DNA of 64,000 bases from Ailurus styani (GCA_002007465.1 LNAC01000137.1:2401767-2465766), one strand, 5' to 3'. Counted from the first letter of the stretch, positions 35,510 to 48,477 are shown. Notes: a model not told the origin generated them from the letters alone. Numbers and translations are program-made.

Positions 35510-35732
35510 GGGCGCCTGGGTGGCTCAGTGGGTTAAAGCCTCTGCCTTCGGCTCAGGTCGTGATCCCAGGGTCCTGGGATAGAGGCCCGCATCGGGCTCT
35601 CTGCTCTCCAGAGAGCCTGCTTCCTCCTCTCTCTCTGCCTGCTTGTGATCTCTCTCTCTGTCAAATAAATAAATAAAATCTTAAAAAAATTTTTTTAAAA
35701 AATAAAATAAAATAAATAAATAAATAAAAATA
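35510..35732 (+). mobile_element. CAN SINE, right arm of a head-to-head pair
   Basis: Complete copy with an expanded ATAAAATAAATAAA tail. AAAATTCTTCTTGTT is a perfect target duplication. Confidence 0.96.
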
Positions 35733-35889
35733 AAATTCTTCTTGTTCTTAGATTGTGTCATATTAAGGATCTTTAGTCAGGGTGCTTAGTACAAAAGTCA
35801 CTTGAAATAATTTTCTCTCTGAGTTTATATGAGCAATTTGGCATATAGTTAAGTTCAACTGATTCATTTGGTTTCAATTTTAATGCTTG

Positions 35890-37190
35890 CTCTTTTTATC
35901 TGTAATTTCATTTTTAAGTATAAAAACCCCATTACATGGTTCAAGAATCAAAACTATGTAAAGAGTTATTCTCAGAGAAGTTTCACTTAAATCTCTAGAC
36001 CCTCTACCCACCCAACCCCATTCCCATCCTCTATAGGTAATCATTTTTATTACCTATTGATTTACCTATTTACCATTTATTACCTAATAGTGTTTCTTTT
36101 TGCAAACATAAGCAAGTATATATTTTGGCTTTTTTCTTACACAAAACATGCATAAGTCTACATTTGCTTTTTTTCATTTAGTGTATTGTGGAGGTCACTT
36201 CCTATTTTACCAGTAAAGATTTTCATCATTCTTTTTTGTTTATTTAACATTTGAATAGTACTCCATTGTGTGGATTACCATAAGCTTTACCCAACCTTAT
36301 TGATGGAAATCTGTGTTGTTCCCACTCTTTTGCTCTACAAATAATGCTTCAGCAAATAATCTTGTGCATAAGTTTTTTGTATTTCTGCATATGTATCTTA
36401 GGGGTACCTTCCTAAAGAGAGATTGCTAAGTCAAAGGGTAAATAGACATGTAATTTTATTAGATCTTACCAAACCCCCTTCCATGGGAATTGTGCCATTT
36501 ACACTGCCCAGGTCTATTTTTTCCATAGCTCCTTCAACAGTGTGTTGTCAGATTTGGACTTTTGCCAATCTGAACCGTAAGAAGTAGTATCTCAGTACAG
36601 TTTTATTCACATTCCCCCCCCCTTTTTTTTTACTAGTGAGACTATAAGCTTTTCATATGTGAAGGGTCATTTCCTCTTACTCTGAACTGTCTGTTCATGT
36701 TTTTTGCCCATTTTTCTCTCTATTTTTGGTCCTCATTGTTTTGTTTTTTTTAAAGTGCTCTCTAGGGGCACCTGGGTGGCTCGGTTGGTTATGACCTTCA
36801 ACTCAGGTCATGATCCCAGGGTCCTGGGATCCAGCCCCATGTCGGGCTCTGCTCAGCAGGGAGTATACTTCTCTCTCTCCTTCTCCCTCTCCTCCTGCTT
36901 TTGCTCTCTCTCTGTCAAATAAATAGAAATCTTTTTAAAAAACGTCTTCTCTATATTATAGAGATTCACTCTTTGAGTGTTATATAGGTTGCAAATATTT
37001 CATCTTTATTTCTCATTTTCTTTTAATTGTGCTTTTATGGATATTTTGGTGGGGTGACAGGAGGTTGAGTGGGTATGTTTTTTTTTGTTATGTAAAAAAC
37101 TTTTTTTAATTGTCATGTACTAGAATTTATCAATCCTGTTGCTCTGGATTTGGGGACCAAGATAGAGGGCTTTCTCCATTCCCAGGTAAT
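35890..37190 (-). mobile_element. Old L1 (L1M) 3' fragment, antisense
   Basis: Antisense L1 3'UTR/ORF2-end blocks (ATTTGAATAGTACTCCATTG, GGGTACCTTCCTAAAGAGAG, CATATGTGAAGGGTCATTTC), broken by the SINE at 36766. Confidence 0.65.
36766..36940 (+). mobile_element. CAN SINE in L1
   Basis: GGGGCACCTGGGTGGCTCGG head with a short deletion after it; tail AAATAAATAGAAATCTTTTT. Confidence 0.93.
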
Positions 37191-37499
37191 AAATTCATTC
37201 ATGGTTTTAGTATTTCTATGATTTCATTCTTTCCATTTAGATAGTGTTGCTAGAATTGGAAAGTAAAAATACACAATCAGTTAAATTTGAATTTCACATA
37301 AACAACAAATAATTTTTTGTACAAGTATGGATCAAGGAGCAAATGTAGGCAACTCTATATTTTAATTGGCAACCCAATATTTGGATTTATGATCCATTTA
37401 GAGTTTATTCTGGTGTATATTAGGCAGCATGAGTCCAATCTTATATTTTCCCAAATACAAATTCCATTTCCAAAAAGCAATTTTTAATGAAGGACTAGT

Positions 37500-38420
37500 C
37501 CTAAATAAATTAGTGGCAATATGACATTTTGCCCCTCAATGCTGTGCTTTGCATCTTTCAAGAATTAAGGGTATTTTCCTCCCTAGTCAACATAATACTA
37601 TCACATTTAATTAGATTAATAATTCCTTGATGTCATCTAATATCTAGTACATATTCAGATTTTCCAATTGTCCCAAAACTTTCTTCACATTTGATTTACC
37701 TAAAACAAGAGCCAATTTAGGACAACACATTATGTTTGGCTTTTCTGTTTCTTATATCTCTTTTAGTCTAGGGCAATTCCTTTTTTCACAACACTGATTT
37801 GTTGAAGAGACTAAGTCAATTAGTTGTCTTCTATTTTTTTTCTTAAGATTTATTTATTTATTTGAAAGAGAGAGCACGTGTGATTGTGAGCAGGGGGAGA
37901 AGCAGAGGAAGAGGGAGAGAGAGATAGAGAATCCTCAAGCAGACTCCCCACTGAACGTGGAGCCCAATGCCAGGCTCAATCCCAGGATCCTGAGATCATG
38001 ATCTGAGCTGAAACCAAGAGCTGTACGCTCAACTGACTGAGCCACCCAGGCACCCCAGTTAGGTGTCTTTTAGAATGCATGTTCCACCTATGCATTTGTC
38101 TCGTTGCTTCCTCATGAAATTATCCCATGAGTTTCTTGTTGCAGGTGAACAGTCCATTAAATAACATAAAACTTTATACTGTATTAGGGTGGAGACAGTC
38201 TGATTCTATTATATTCTTTTTACAACTAGAAAGTAATTCTTTGGATACATATGCATGTTAGGTTCTTCATCAATTATTCACCTCATGGTCCTTACACTGA
38301 TAATTTTTTGACTTGTTAATTTAGAGGTTATTTTATTATCATTTTCTAATTATATGATTGGTTTTACATCGATTTACTAGCATTTTTAAGAAGAGTTTTC
38401 CCTTATGAACTAAGCCTACT
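37500..38420 (-). mobile_element. Ancient L1 (L1ME-like) fragment, antisense
   Basis: Blocks TGTCATCTAATATCTAGTAC, TTTCCAATTGTCCCAAAACT and CTTATATCTCTTTTAGTCTA match the same old L1 end as at 32220-34240. Split by a SINE. Confidence 0.5.
37833..38056 (-). mobile_element. CAN SINE, older
   Basis: Reverse copy from TTTCTTAAGATTTATTTATT to CCACCCAGGCACCCC. Flanks AGTTGTCTTCTA / AGTTAGGTGTCTT are a decayed target duplication. Confidence 0.93.
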
Positions 38421-38448
38421 TAGAAAGCAGGTTAAAGACTTAGTTCTT

Positions 38449-38628
38449 GGGGCACCTGGGTGTCTCAGTGGGTTAAAGCCTCTGCCTTCAGCTCAGGTCA
38501 TGATCTCAGGTTCCATGGGGCTCTCTGCTCAGCAGGGAGCCTGCTTCCTCCTCTCTCTCTGTCTGCCTCTCTGCCTGCTTGTGATCTCTCTTTCTGTGTC
38601 AAATAAATAAATAAAATAAAATAAAAGA
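38449..38628 (+). mobile_element. CAN SINE, internally deleted
   Basis: Head GGGGCACCTGGGTGTCTCAG; about 25 bp of the middle is missing. AAGACTTAGTTC is repeated on both sides. Confidence 0.94.
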
Positions 38629-39404
38629 CTTAGTTCCTCTCCTCTACTTTTCAAATTTTAAATAAGGGAGTGAATTAATAATACCTGCTTCCAATGGGGG
38701 CTAATGAATCTTTCCTGCATTTTTCTTTTTTGGGGGGTATCATTCTGGAATTCACAGACTTTCATAAATTCAATGTGTTTCCATAAACTACAACCAGGAG
38801 AGTATGTTGTCCTAGAAGCCACATGAAGAAAGTTTATCAAGAATGAAGTGATCAACTGTGCAACCATGAGCCAGGTGCTAAGTCAAGTAAAATGAAGATT
38901 GGGAATTCTCCATTGGACTTAGCACTATAGAGATTATTGATTTCCTTGACCATAACAGTTTTGAAGGAATTATGGGGGCAAGTACCTGATGAAGTGGGTT
39001 TAAGAAAGACAGAGAAGAGAGGAATTAAAGAGCAGCCTTTGAAAGGATTTTCCTGCAAAATAAAGCAAGGAAAGGGAAGAGAGAACAGTAACTACTAAGA
39101 TAATGAGTCGAGAGAGAAATTTTTGTTTTGTTTGTTTACTATAGATAGCTTTTGTAAGTAGACAGGATTCACTGGGGGAAACAAGTCCATCCTCTTTATC
39201 TTGCTTTGTTTGTACAATCTGCCTTGTGAAGAAAAGAGCCCAGAAGAATTTTTTTAAAAAGTCAATTTCTGTCAGCAGCCTCATCAGGCTGCCTCCCCGC
39301 AAGAGACTACTTCTATCCACCTCATTTTCTTTATCCTCACTGCCATTCCATTAGTAACCACTTCCCCTTCTTTTGAAGCCCCACCAAAAGGGTATTTCTT
39401 CCAG

Positions 39405-39700
39405 ATGCTTCTTTTTTTTTAATCTACTGAGATATAATTCACATATCGCATTGTATTAGTTTTAGGCATACGACATAACGATGGCTATGTGTATATATTG
39501 TGAAATGATTACCACAGTAACTCTAATTGACACCCATCATCACACGTTATTACAAATGTTTTCTTACAATGGGAACTTTTAAAATCTACTCTCTTATCTA
39601 CTTTCAAATACACAATATAGTATCATTAACTATAGTTGCCATGCTGTACATTAGTTCCCTGAGATTTATCTTATAACTGGAAGTTTATATCAAGAGTAAT
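39405..39700 (-). mobile_element. Old L1 3'UTR fragment, antisense
   Basis: TCTACTGAGATATAATTCAC, GTGAAATGATTACCACAGTA and ACTATAGTTGCCATGCTGTA are antisense L1MA-type 3'UTR blocks. Confidence 0.7.
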
Positions 39701-40861
39701 ATTTATCTGTTGTTATAGTGGGAGAGTTAACAGCAAAACTGTATACTGGTGGGAATGATACAGTAGCAGGTAAACCTAAGAGATAAAAGGGAGAGTTGCT
39801 GGAGTTAGAGGTGAAGGGAATTTGAATGTTCTGCATAAATATTGGAAGGACTGTCTTGAGATAGAAGAAGCATAAATAACTCAACAGATGGAAAAGTTGA
39901 GTATGGGAGTGTGGATGTTGAGACATGGTTAGGTGTGTTGGTGAGAGTCTTTGGAAGTTGCCTTGCAATTACTTCCATTTTCTGGTGAAGTAGGAAGCAT
40001 GATCACCAGCTGAGAATAGGTTTTGGGAGCAAGGATTTGGAGGTTCAGAAGAAAGGAGAAGGCATGAAAAGATAATATGGGAGGGGTGAGGGTGACTTGA
40101 TGAGGGGCATATAGTAATATTGCCTGGCAATCTATAGGGTCCACCTGAGCTGTCTGGCCAAGAGTATAAAATGGACCAGCCTGCTTTTGTGTTTTGCTCC
40201 AGCCACAATTCAGCCACACAGATCAAATACATACGTGGGTCAGGGGAAGACAACTGCATTTAACCAGAGGTGTGGTTTTGTCAAGTGAATATGAAGAAAC
40301 AAAACGGAGAAACATGAGTCAAAATGTATGGAAGGGAGTGTTTATAATGACTGGCCATGGAATTGAAACTGGGAAAGGAGGGGAAATGAGGACACCAAAG
40401 GGTGGGGAACTGTAGTATCACCAGATTTGAGGACCTATGGTGGCATTAAACATCTCTAGAAGGAATAAGCTGAAAAGATAGGAGGGAGAGATTAGAGAAT
40501 GCAATGCAGAAAAATGAGATCACAGAGGATCTGTACTTACTGATAATGACAAAATCAAGGTTATGACTATAGAAGTGAGTGGCTGAGGTAGGTTGGAGGA
40601 CAAGACTAGTGGAGGTAAAGTCAAGAAATTGAACAATGTGGGTGTTGGATGGTTTGTCTAGGTGTAAACTAAAATCAACAAGAATGAAAAGTAGTACTGA
40701 TGGGAGAAACCACAAGCCAGGAACTAAAATCTTTGAGAAAGATAAAGAGAATATTTCCAAATATTAATAGCAATATTACTACCATTAATCACACTAATGA
40801 AGGAAGCCCAATGTTTCTCTGTAGCAGAGGTTCTTAGACTTTTTGGTCTCAAGATCATGAT

Positions 40862-41745
40862 AAATTCTTTTTTTAATTTAAATTTTAGTTAATATACAGT
40901 GTACCATTGGTTTCTGGAGTAGAATTCAGTGGTTCGTCACTTACATACAACATCCTGTGCTCATCACAAGTGTGCCCTTTAATACCCAGCTCCCATCTAG
41001 CTCATCCCTCCTCTACCTCCCTCCATCAACCCTCAGTTTGTTCTCTATCATTAAGAGTCTCTTATGGCTTGTTTACCTCTCCTTTTCTTCTATTCCCCTT
41101 CCCATATGTTGATCTGTTTTCTTACTTAAATTCCACATATAAGCAAGATCATATTGTATTTGTCTTTCTCTGACTGACTTAATTCACTTAGCCTAATACA
41201 CTCTGCTCCATCCCTGACTTTACAAATGGCAAAATTTCGTTCTTTTTGGTGGAGGAGTGACATTTCATTATGTGTACATTTACTACATCTTTATCCATTC
41301 ATCTGTCTCATCAGTCAATGGACATTTGGGCTCTCTCCATAATTTGGCTATTGTTTATAATGCTGCTATAAATATCAGGGTGCATGTACTTCTTCAAACC
41401 TGTATTTTTGTAACCTTTGGGTAAATACCTAGTAGTACAATTGCTGGGTCATAGGGTAGTTCTATTTTTAACTTTTTGCAGAACCTCCAAACTGTTCTCC
41501 AGAGTGGCTGCACCAGTTTGCATTTGTACCAACAGTGCCAGAGGGTTCCCCTTTCTCTACATCCTTGCCAACATCTGTTGTTTCTTGTGTTGTTAATTTT
41601 AGCCATTATGACAGGTGTGAGGGGGTATGTCATTATGGTTTTGAATTGTATTTCCCTGGTGATGAGTGATGTTGAGCATCTTTTCATGTGTCTATTAGCC
41701 ATCTGGATGTCTTCTTTGGAAAAGTATCTATTCGGATCATTGTAA
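40862..41745 (-). mobile_element. L1 3' end inserted in hAT relic, antisense
   Basis: Starts with the poly(T) complement of the tail, then the carnivore L1 3'UTR and the end of ORF2. The minus frame 41702-41394 reads [20 protein letters not shown] and later LLGIYPKV. 5'-truncated, with stops and shifts. Confidence 0.88.
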
Positions 41746-42102
41746 ACTCTTAAACATTATTGGGGACTACACAGAAATTAAAACTGAGAAAATGTTAAGA
41801 TATTTATTTATTAAATAAATTAAAAATAATGGTAATATTACAAGTTAACATATATAACATATGTTTATACAAAATAGCTATTTCCTCAAACAAAAAAATA
41901 ATTAGTGAAAACAGTGGCATTTTACAAAGCTCTTTAATATCTGGTTTAATAGAAACAGCTAGATTCTCATACTTCTTCTGCATCCAATATGTTCCCATGT
42001 CATGAAGCCTCTGGAAAATTCTCCTGTACACTCATGAGAGAATGAGAGTGAAAGCTTATAAATATTATTATGATATATTTTGATCTTGTGGATACCTTTT
42101 TT

Positions 42103-42297
42103 AATTTAAAATATTTTATTTATTTATTTGACACACACAGAGAGAGATTACAAGTAGGCAGAGAGGCAGGTAGAGAGAGGAGGAAGCAGGCTCCCCGCCG
42201 AGCAGGCAGCCCAACGTGGGGCTCCATCCCAGGACCCTGAGATCATGACCTGAGTCGAAGGCAGAGGCTTTAACCCACTGAACCACCCAGGCGCCCC
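42103..42297 (-). mobile_element. CAN SINE inserted in hAT relic
   Basis: Complete reverse copy. ATCTTGTGGATACCTT before and ATCTTATGGATACCTT after are the target duplication. Confidence 0.96.
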
Positions 42298-42478
42298 AAT
42301 CTTATGGATACCTTGAAAGATCTACACACTCCCATATAGCAAGACATAGTATCATCAGGGTCTTTTCTGGCTCCATATAAATTTTAGGATTATTTGTTCC
42401 AGTTCTGTGAAAAAAAGTTGATGGTATTTTAATAGGGATTGCGTTGAATGTGTAGATTGCTCTAGGTAGCATAGACAT

Positions 42479-42675
42479 TTTTTTTTAAAGATTTTATTTA
42501 TTCATTTGACACAGAGAGAGAGATTACAAGTAGGCAGAGAGGCAGAGAGAGGAGAGGGGAGGAAGCAGGCTCCCTGCTGAGCAGATAGCCCCATGCGGGC
42601 CTCGATCCCAGGACCCTGGGATCATGACCCGAGCCGAAGACAGTGGCTTTAACCCACTGAGCCACCCAGGCGCCC
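42479..42675 (-). mobile_element. CAN SINE inserted in L1 ORF2
   Basis: Complete reverse copy; TAGCATAGACATTTT is repeated on both sides. Confidence 0.97.
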
Positions 42676-44557
42676 TAGCATAGACATTTTAACAATATTT
42701 GTTCTTCCAATCCATGAGCATGGAATGTTTTTCCATCTCTTTGCATTTTCCTCAATTTCTTTCATGAGTATTCTATAGTTTTCTGAGTACAGATCCTTTG
42801 CCTCTTTGGTGAGATTTATTCCTAGGTATCTTATGGTTTTGGATATATTTAATTTCCCTTTCTTCTGTCTCATCATTGGTGTATAGAAATGCAACTTATT
42901 TATGTGCATTGACTCTTTATATCCTGCCACTTTACTGAATTCCCGTATGAGTTCTAGTAGTTTGGGTGTGGAGTCTTTTGGGTTTTCCACATGAAGTATC
43001 ATATCTGCAAACATGAGAGCTTGACTTCTTCTTTGCCAATTTGGATGCCTTTTATTTCTTTTTGTTGTCTGATTGCTGAGGCTAGGACTTCTAGTACTAT
43101 GTTGAACAGCAGTAGTGACAGTGGACATCCCTGCCATGTTCCTGACCTTAGGGGAAAAGCTTTCAGTTTTTCCACATTGAAAATGATATTTGCTGTGGGT
43201 TTGTCATAGATGATTTATAATATTGAGGTATGTACCCTCTATCCCTACACTGTGAAGAGTTTTAATCAAGAAAGAATCCTGTACTTCGTCAAATGATTTT
43301 TCTGCATCTATTGAGAGCATCATATGGTTCTTGTCCTTTCTTTTATTAATGTAGGGTATCACATCGATTGATTTGCGGATGTTGAACCAAACTTGTAGTC
43401 CAGGAATAAATCCCACTTGGTCTTGATGAATAATCTTTTTAATGTACTGTTAGATTCTATTGACTAGTATTTTGGTGAGAAGTTTTGTATCCATGTTCAT
43501 CAGGGATATTGGTCTGTAATTCTCCTTTTTGATGGGGTCTTTGTCTGGTTTTGGGATCAAGGTAATGCTGGCCTCATAAAAAGAGTTTGAAGATTTTCTT
43601 TCCATTTCTGTTTTTTGGAAGAGTTTCAGAAGAGTAGGTATTAATTCTTCTTTAAATGTTTGGTAAAATTCCTCTGGGAAGCGGTCTGGCCCTGGGCTTT
43701 TGTTTGTTGGGAGATTTGGGATTACTGCTTCAATTTCCTTGCTGGTTAAGCCCTGCTCAAGTTTTCGATTTCTTCCTGGTTCAGTTTTGGTAGTTTATAC
43801 ATCTTTAGGAATGCATCCATTTCTTCCAGATTGTCTAATTTGTTGGTGTATAGTTACTCATAATATGTTTTTGTAATTGTTTGTATTTCTTTGGTGTTGG
43901 TTGTGCTCTCTCCTCTTTCATTCGTGATTTTATTTATTTGGGTCTTTTCTCTTTTCTTTTTGCTAAGTCTGGCCAGGGGTTTATCAATCTTATTAATTCT
44001 TTCAAAGAACCAAGTCCTAGTTTCATTGATTTGTTCTACTGTTCTTTTGGTTTCTCTTTCATTGATTTCTGCTCTAATCTTTATTATTTCTCTTCTCTTG
44101 ATGGATTTAGGCTTTATTTGCTGTTCTTTCTCTAGCTCCCTTAGGTGTAGGGTTAGTTTGTGTATTTGAGACCTTTCTTGTTTCTTGAGAAAGGCTTACA
44201 GTGCTATATACTTCCCTCTTAGGACTGCCTTTGCTGCATCCCAACGATTTTGAACAGTTGTGTTTTCATTTTCATTTGTTTCCATGAACTTTTTAAATTC
44301 TTCTTTAATTTCCTGGTTTGACTCATTCATTCTTTAGTAGGATGTTCTTTAGCCTCCAAGTATTTGAATTCTTTCCAACTTTCTTCTTGTGACTGAGTTC
44401 CAGTATCAAAGCATTGTGGTCTGAAAATATGCAGGGAATGATCCCAATCTTTTGGTACCAGTTGAGACCTGATTTGTGACTCCGGATGTGATCTATTTTG
44501 GGGTATGTCTTATGTGCACTCGAGAAGAATGTGTATTCTTGCTTTGGGTTGGAATGT

Positions 44558-44776
44558 TCTTTTTTTTTTTATAAATTCTTTTTTAAGATTTTATTTATTT
44601 ATTTGACACAGAGAGAGAGAGGTCAGATCACAAGTAGGCAGAGAGACAGGCAGAGAGAGGAGGAAGCAGGCTCCCCGCTGAGCAGGGAGCCCAATGTGGG
44701 CCTCAATCCCAGGACCCTGAGATCATGACCTGAGCCGAAGGCAGAGGCTTTAACCCACTGAGCCACCCAGGCGCCC
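44558..44776 (-). mobile_element. CAN SINE inserted in L1 ORF2
   Basis: Complete reverse copy; GGTTGGAATGTTCT flanks both ends. The T-rich tail has an internal ATAAATTC. Confidence 0.96.
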
Positions 44777-47045
44777 AGGTTGGAATGTTCTGAATGTATC
44801 TGTGAAGTCCGTCTGGTCCAGTGTGTCATTCAAAGCCCTTATTTTCTTGTTGATCTTTTGCTTAGATGATCTGTCCATTGCAGTGAGATGAGTGTTAAAG
44901 CTCCCTATATTATTGTATTATTGTCAATACATTTCTTTGATTTCGTTATTAATGGGCTGCTCCCATGTTAGGGGTATAAATATTCCTTGTAGGGCTGGTT
45001 TGGTGATCACAAATTCTTTTAGTTTCTGTTTTTCCTGGAAGCTTTTTATCTCTCCTTCTCTTTTCAATGACAGCCTCGCTGGATAAAGTATTCTTGGCTG
45101 CATATTCTTCTAGTTTAGTACCCTGAATATATCATTCCGGTCCTTTCTGGCCTGCCAGGTCTCTGTGGATAGGTCTGCTACTGATCTAATGTTTCTACCA
45201 TTTTAGGTTACAGACCTCTTGTCCCAAAGCTGTTTTCAAGATTTTCTCTTTGTCTCTGAGTTAAGTTTTACTATTAGATATTGGGTGTTGACCACTATTA
45301 GATATCTGGATTTTGAGGGGGGTTCTCTGTGCCTCCTGGATTTTGATGTCTGTTTCCTTCCCCAAATTAGGGAAGTTCTCCATTATAATTTGCTCCAATA
45401 TACCTTCTGCGCCCCCCCTTCTTCTTCTGGGATCCCAATTGTTCTAATATTGTTTCACTTTATGGTATCTCTTATCTCTTGGATTCTCCCCTCATGATCC
45501 AGTAGTTATTTATCTCTCTTTTTTCCAGCTTCTTTATCTCTATCATTTGGTCTTCTATATCACTAATTTTCTCTTCTGCCTCATTTATCCTAGCAGTTAG
45601 AAACTCCATTTTTTACTGCATCTCATTAATAGCCTTTTTGATTTTGACTTGGTTAGATTATAGTGCTTTTATTTCTCCAGAAAGGGATTCTCTAGTGTCT
45701 TCTATGTTTTTTTCAAGCTCAGGTAGTATCTTTATAATTGTTATTCTGAACACTATTTTTGACATCTTACTAACATCCATATTGATTAGGTCCCTGGCAG
45801 CCAATACTGCCTCCTGTTCTCTTTTTGAGGTGAGTTTTTCCATCTTGTCATTCTGTCCAGAGAAGAATAGATGAACAAGAGAACAAAATACTAAAAGAGC
45901 AACAGTGACCCCAGAGAAATACACTAAACAAATCAGAAGAGACCGGAAACTGGGTGTGGGGGGGTGAGAATATGATCAGGCAGGTGAATAGAATAGAGCC
46001 ATACACTAGATTTTGGGTGTATTTTGATCTGTTAGAAGAAGCTGCATCCCAAAATTTTAAAGAAAGAAAAATTTCTATATATACGAAAATAAGGTAAAAT
46101 ACAGTGAAGGGATAGAGTATGATTGTAAAAATGAAAATTAAAAAAGATTTTAAGAAAGGAATGGATACGATAAGAAATTGATTGAAAAAAGAAAGAAGAA
46201 AAATTTTTTTAAATTAAAAAAAAATTAAAAAAATTAAAGTTGAAAGACTAAAGAATCATGGGGAAGAAAGCCGTGATCTATGTGCTATATTCCCCTGGCG
46301 CTGGAGTTTTGCGGTTCTTATTGATTGGTAAACTTAGTCTCAGCTGGATGTTCTTGTTGGTCTTCTGGAGAAGGGGCCTGTTGCATTGATTCTCAAATGT
46401 CTTTGCCTGAGGCAGAATTGCATTGCCCTTGCCAGGGCCTGGCTAATTAATCTGCTCCAGTTAGCTCTCGGTAGCTTTTGTTCCCTGAAGGCTTTCCTCA
46501 CAGCTTTAGCGGATGAGAATGAAAATGGCAGCCTCCCAATCTCCAGCCCCAGAGACTAGAGAGTGGGGCCCCACTCCTCAGTGTGCCCTCAGAGAAAAGC
46601 AGTCAATCACTCCTGTCTCCCTGGTCTCTGGCTGGTCTCCGGCCACACTACATGCTCACCTGGCCTGTCGCTGAGCCTTTCTATCTCTGGCACATGGCCC
46701 ACTCTGAAGTCTCCAACCCCAGTAGAGACCTGTGGTATGCTCCCCTGCCACTCCTTCTAGGGGAGGAAGGGGAATCTCCCCAGATTTGCTGGATGTTGGG
46801 TCCCTGGATGGTGCCGGGGATCACAGTTTATGGCAACCCCAAGCTGAGAACCCACTCCTCAGCTCATTCTTTGCAGCTGGCTTCCCCGCTCTGATACCTG
46901 GGACCTCTGCCAGCTCAGGCACCCCCAGTCTTCCTGTGATCTCGAGGATCCCAGACCACACTGTCCCACCTAGGATTCTGCTCCACTTTGCCATGTGAGC
47001 ACCTTTCAGGTCGGGATGTCCCTCACTGGAGCAGACATTTAAGAA

Positions 47046-47690
47046 AAAAGAAAAACGAATCTCTAAAAATTAGCAACAGAAGGAAACTTCCCTGTTCGAT
47101 GAAGACTATTTCCCAGAAATCTATAGCAGATCATTTTAAATTACAATAATAGTCACTTTCACTTCTGCTTAATGCTGCACTGGAGGTCCCAGTTGATGCC
47201 AAATGAAGTATAAACATTGAAAAGTGAGACAGATCTGTCAGCACTTTCAAACAATATGATTTTCTATCTAGAAGATACAAGTAAGTCAATTGACAAAGTA
47301 TTAGAAATAACAATAAAATCCAGTAAGATGGTCAAATAGAAGATCAATTTACAGAAATTAAGAGTTCCCTATACATGGGCGCCTGGGTGGCTCAGTGGGT
47401 TAAAGCCTCTGCTTTTGGCTCAGGTCATGATCTCAGCGTCCTGGGATCGAGGCCCGCATCGGGCTCCCTGCTGAGCAGAGAGCCTGTTTCCTCCTCTCCC
47501 TGTCTCTCTGCCTGCCTCTCTGCCTACTTGTAATCTCTCTCTCTGTGTCAAATAAATAAATAAAATCTTAAAAAAAAAAAGAGTTCCCTATACTCCATCA
47601 GTAATGTATTAGAAATATGTTATAAATGATAAAATACACTCACGATAGCAATAAAAACCATAAAACATCCCCAAACAGCTTTTCCTGGTC
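47046..47690 (+). mobile_element. Old L1 ORF2 fragment, sense
   Basis: Weak translation to the L1 ORF2 RT/thumb region; AAATCCAGTAAGATGGTCAA and AGAGTTCCCTATACTCCATC are diverged L1 blocks. Split by the SINE at 47377. Confidence 0.5.
47377..47579 (+). mobile_element. CAN SINE (SINEC)
   Basis: Complete copy; AAGAGTTCCCTATAC is the target duplication. Confidence 0.97.
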
Positions 47691-47861
47691 ACCTATGAAC
47701 TCCCAATTACCTAAGGCTGTGGTCAGGCTTACTTGATCTACCAGCAATATTTGACAAAGCATATTACTCCTTTCTTTTGGAAACATTTTCATCACTTCAC
47801 AACCAAAATACATATATACTCAATCTTGGTTTTGCCAATACCTCATTGGCCAAAATTACAT

Positions 47862-48005
47862 ATATACACAACATATATATGTGTGTCTACATATATATGT
47901 GTATATATATATATGTATATATATATACATATATACACAGACACATTTGGTATATATATATAGAGAGAAAACATTTGGTGTATATATATAGACACATTTA
48001 TATAT
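47862..48005. repeat. TATATG/TATACA microsatellite, partly palindromic
   Basis: Alternating ATATATATGTGTATATAT and complementary ATATACACA blocks, with ACATTTGGTATATATATA given twice. Confidence 0.85.
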
Positions 48006-48477
48006 GAAAACATAACACATATCAGCCAACACCATTTGTAAGACAAATGTTATTAAAACATACATTGTAATATTTTATTACTATGAATTTTTCCACTTGC
48101 AGTGTTTCCATGAATCCCCAAGGTGGCAGACAAATACAATTTCCACTTGATTAAACTTACTTGGTAAGAATGTTACTTTCTTATTGCAAATTACATAGAA
48201 ATATTAATCAAAATTCTAGAATACAGGCCAAGTATAGTTATCATACAATTATGGAACTAACTTCTTATAACTTACACTAGAACTTCATTAGGAACATAAA
48301 TTGCAATTGTTAAATTGTTGAGCAATCATTGTAATAAGGCACTTTGGTAAATATATATTCCATCTGATCCACCATCCTAAACACTTAGAAATGTGTTTGC
48401 TGGGTATGAAAGTTAATATTGGTCCCTTGGGATCTGAAAAAATCAATTAAGCATCACTGATAACAAAGCAAAACTCT

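Larger units (their letters stand above)
40826..42330 (+). mobile_element. hAT (Charlie-like) transposon split by an L1 and a SINE
   Basis: The left end (GAGGTTCTTAGACTTTTTGG) is at 40826-40866. After the antisense L1 it resumes at 41746 with AAACTCTTAAACATTATTGG and runs to GATCTTGTGGATACC, then after a second insert to about 42330. Same family as 16278 and 22850. Its right terminal repeat is missing at the junction with the next L1. Confidence 0.72.
42350..47040 (-). mobile_element. Carnivore L1 with 5'UTR, ORF1 and ORF2; internally deleted and 3'-truncated
   Basis: Read on the minus strand: GC-richer 5'UTR (about 47040-46000), and ORF1 from about 45843 (MEKLTSKREQ) with a coiled-coil part and the ENFPN-type core near 45390. 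The C-terminus is near 44940 (PALQGIFIP). The sequence then jumps into ORF2 inside the endonuclease domain (a DRSSK-like site near 44870; EYTFFSSAHK after the SINE), losing roughly the first 150-170 ORF2 codons. The reverse-transcriptase region is 43700-42700, and the catalytic FADD reads FAD-MIL, one Asp lost. It ends near a TELE-like site at 42350 with no 3'UTR. Many stops; dead. Confidence 0.85.

Noticed and set aside
42677..43137. The 162-codon minus frame, one of the longest in the window
   Set aside because: It is L1 ORF2 reverse-transcriptase sequence (FAD-MIL, then ENPKDST and KVAGYK) running into a SINE, not a host gene.
46563..46998. Three overlapping GC-richer plus-strand frames
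   Set aside because: They are the antisense of the L1 5'UTR and have no match to a protein I recognise.
47733..48065. Frames rich in IYIYIYTH
   Set aside because: These are translations of a TATATG/TATACA microsatellite.
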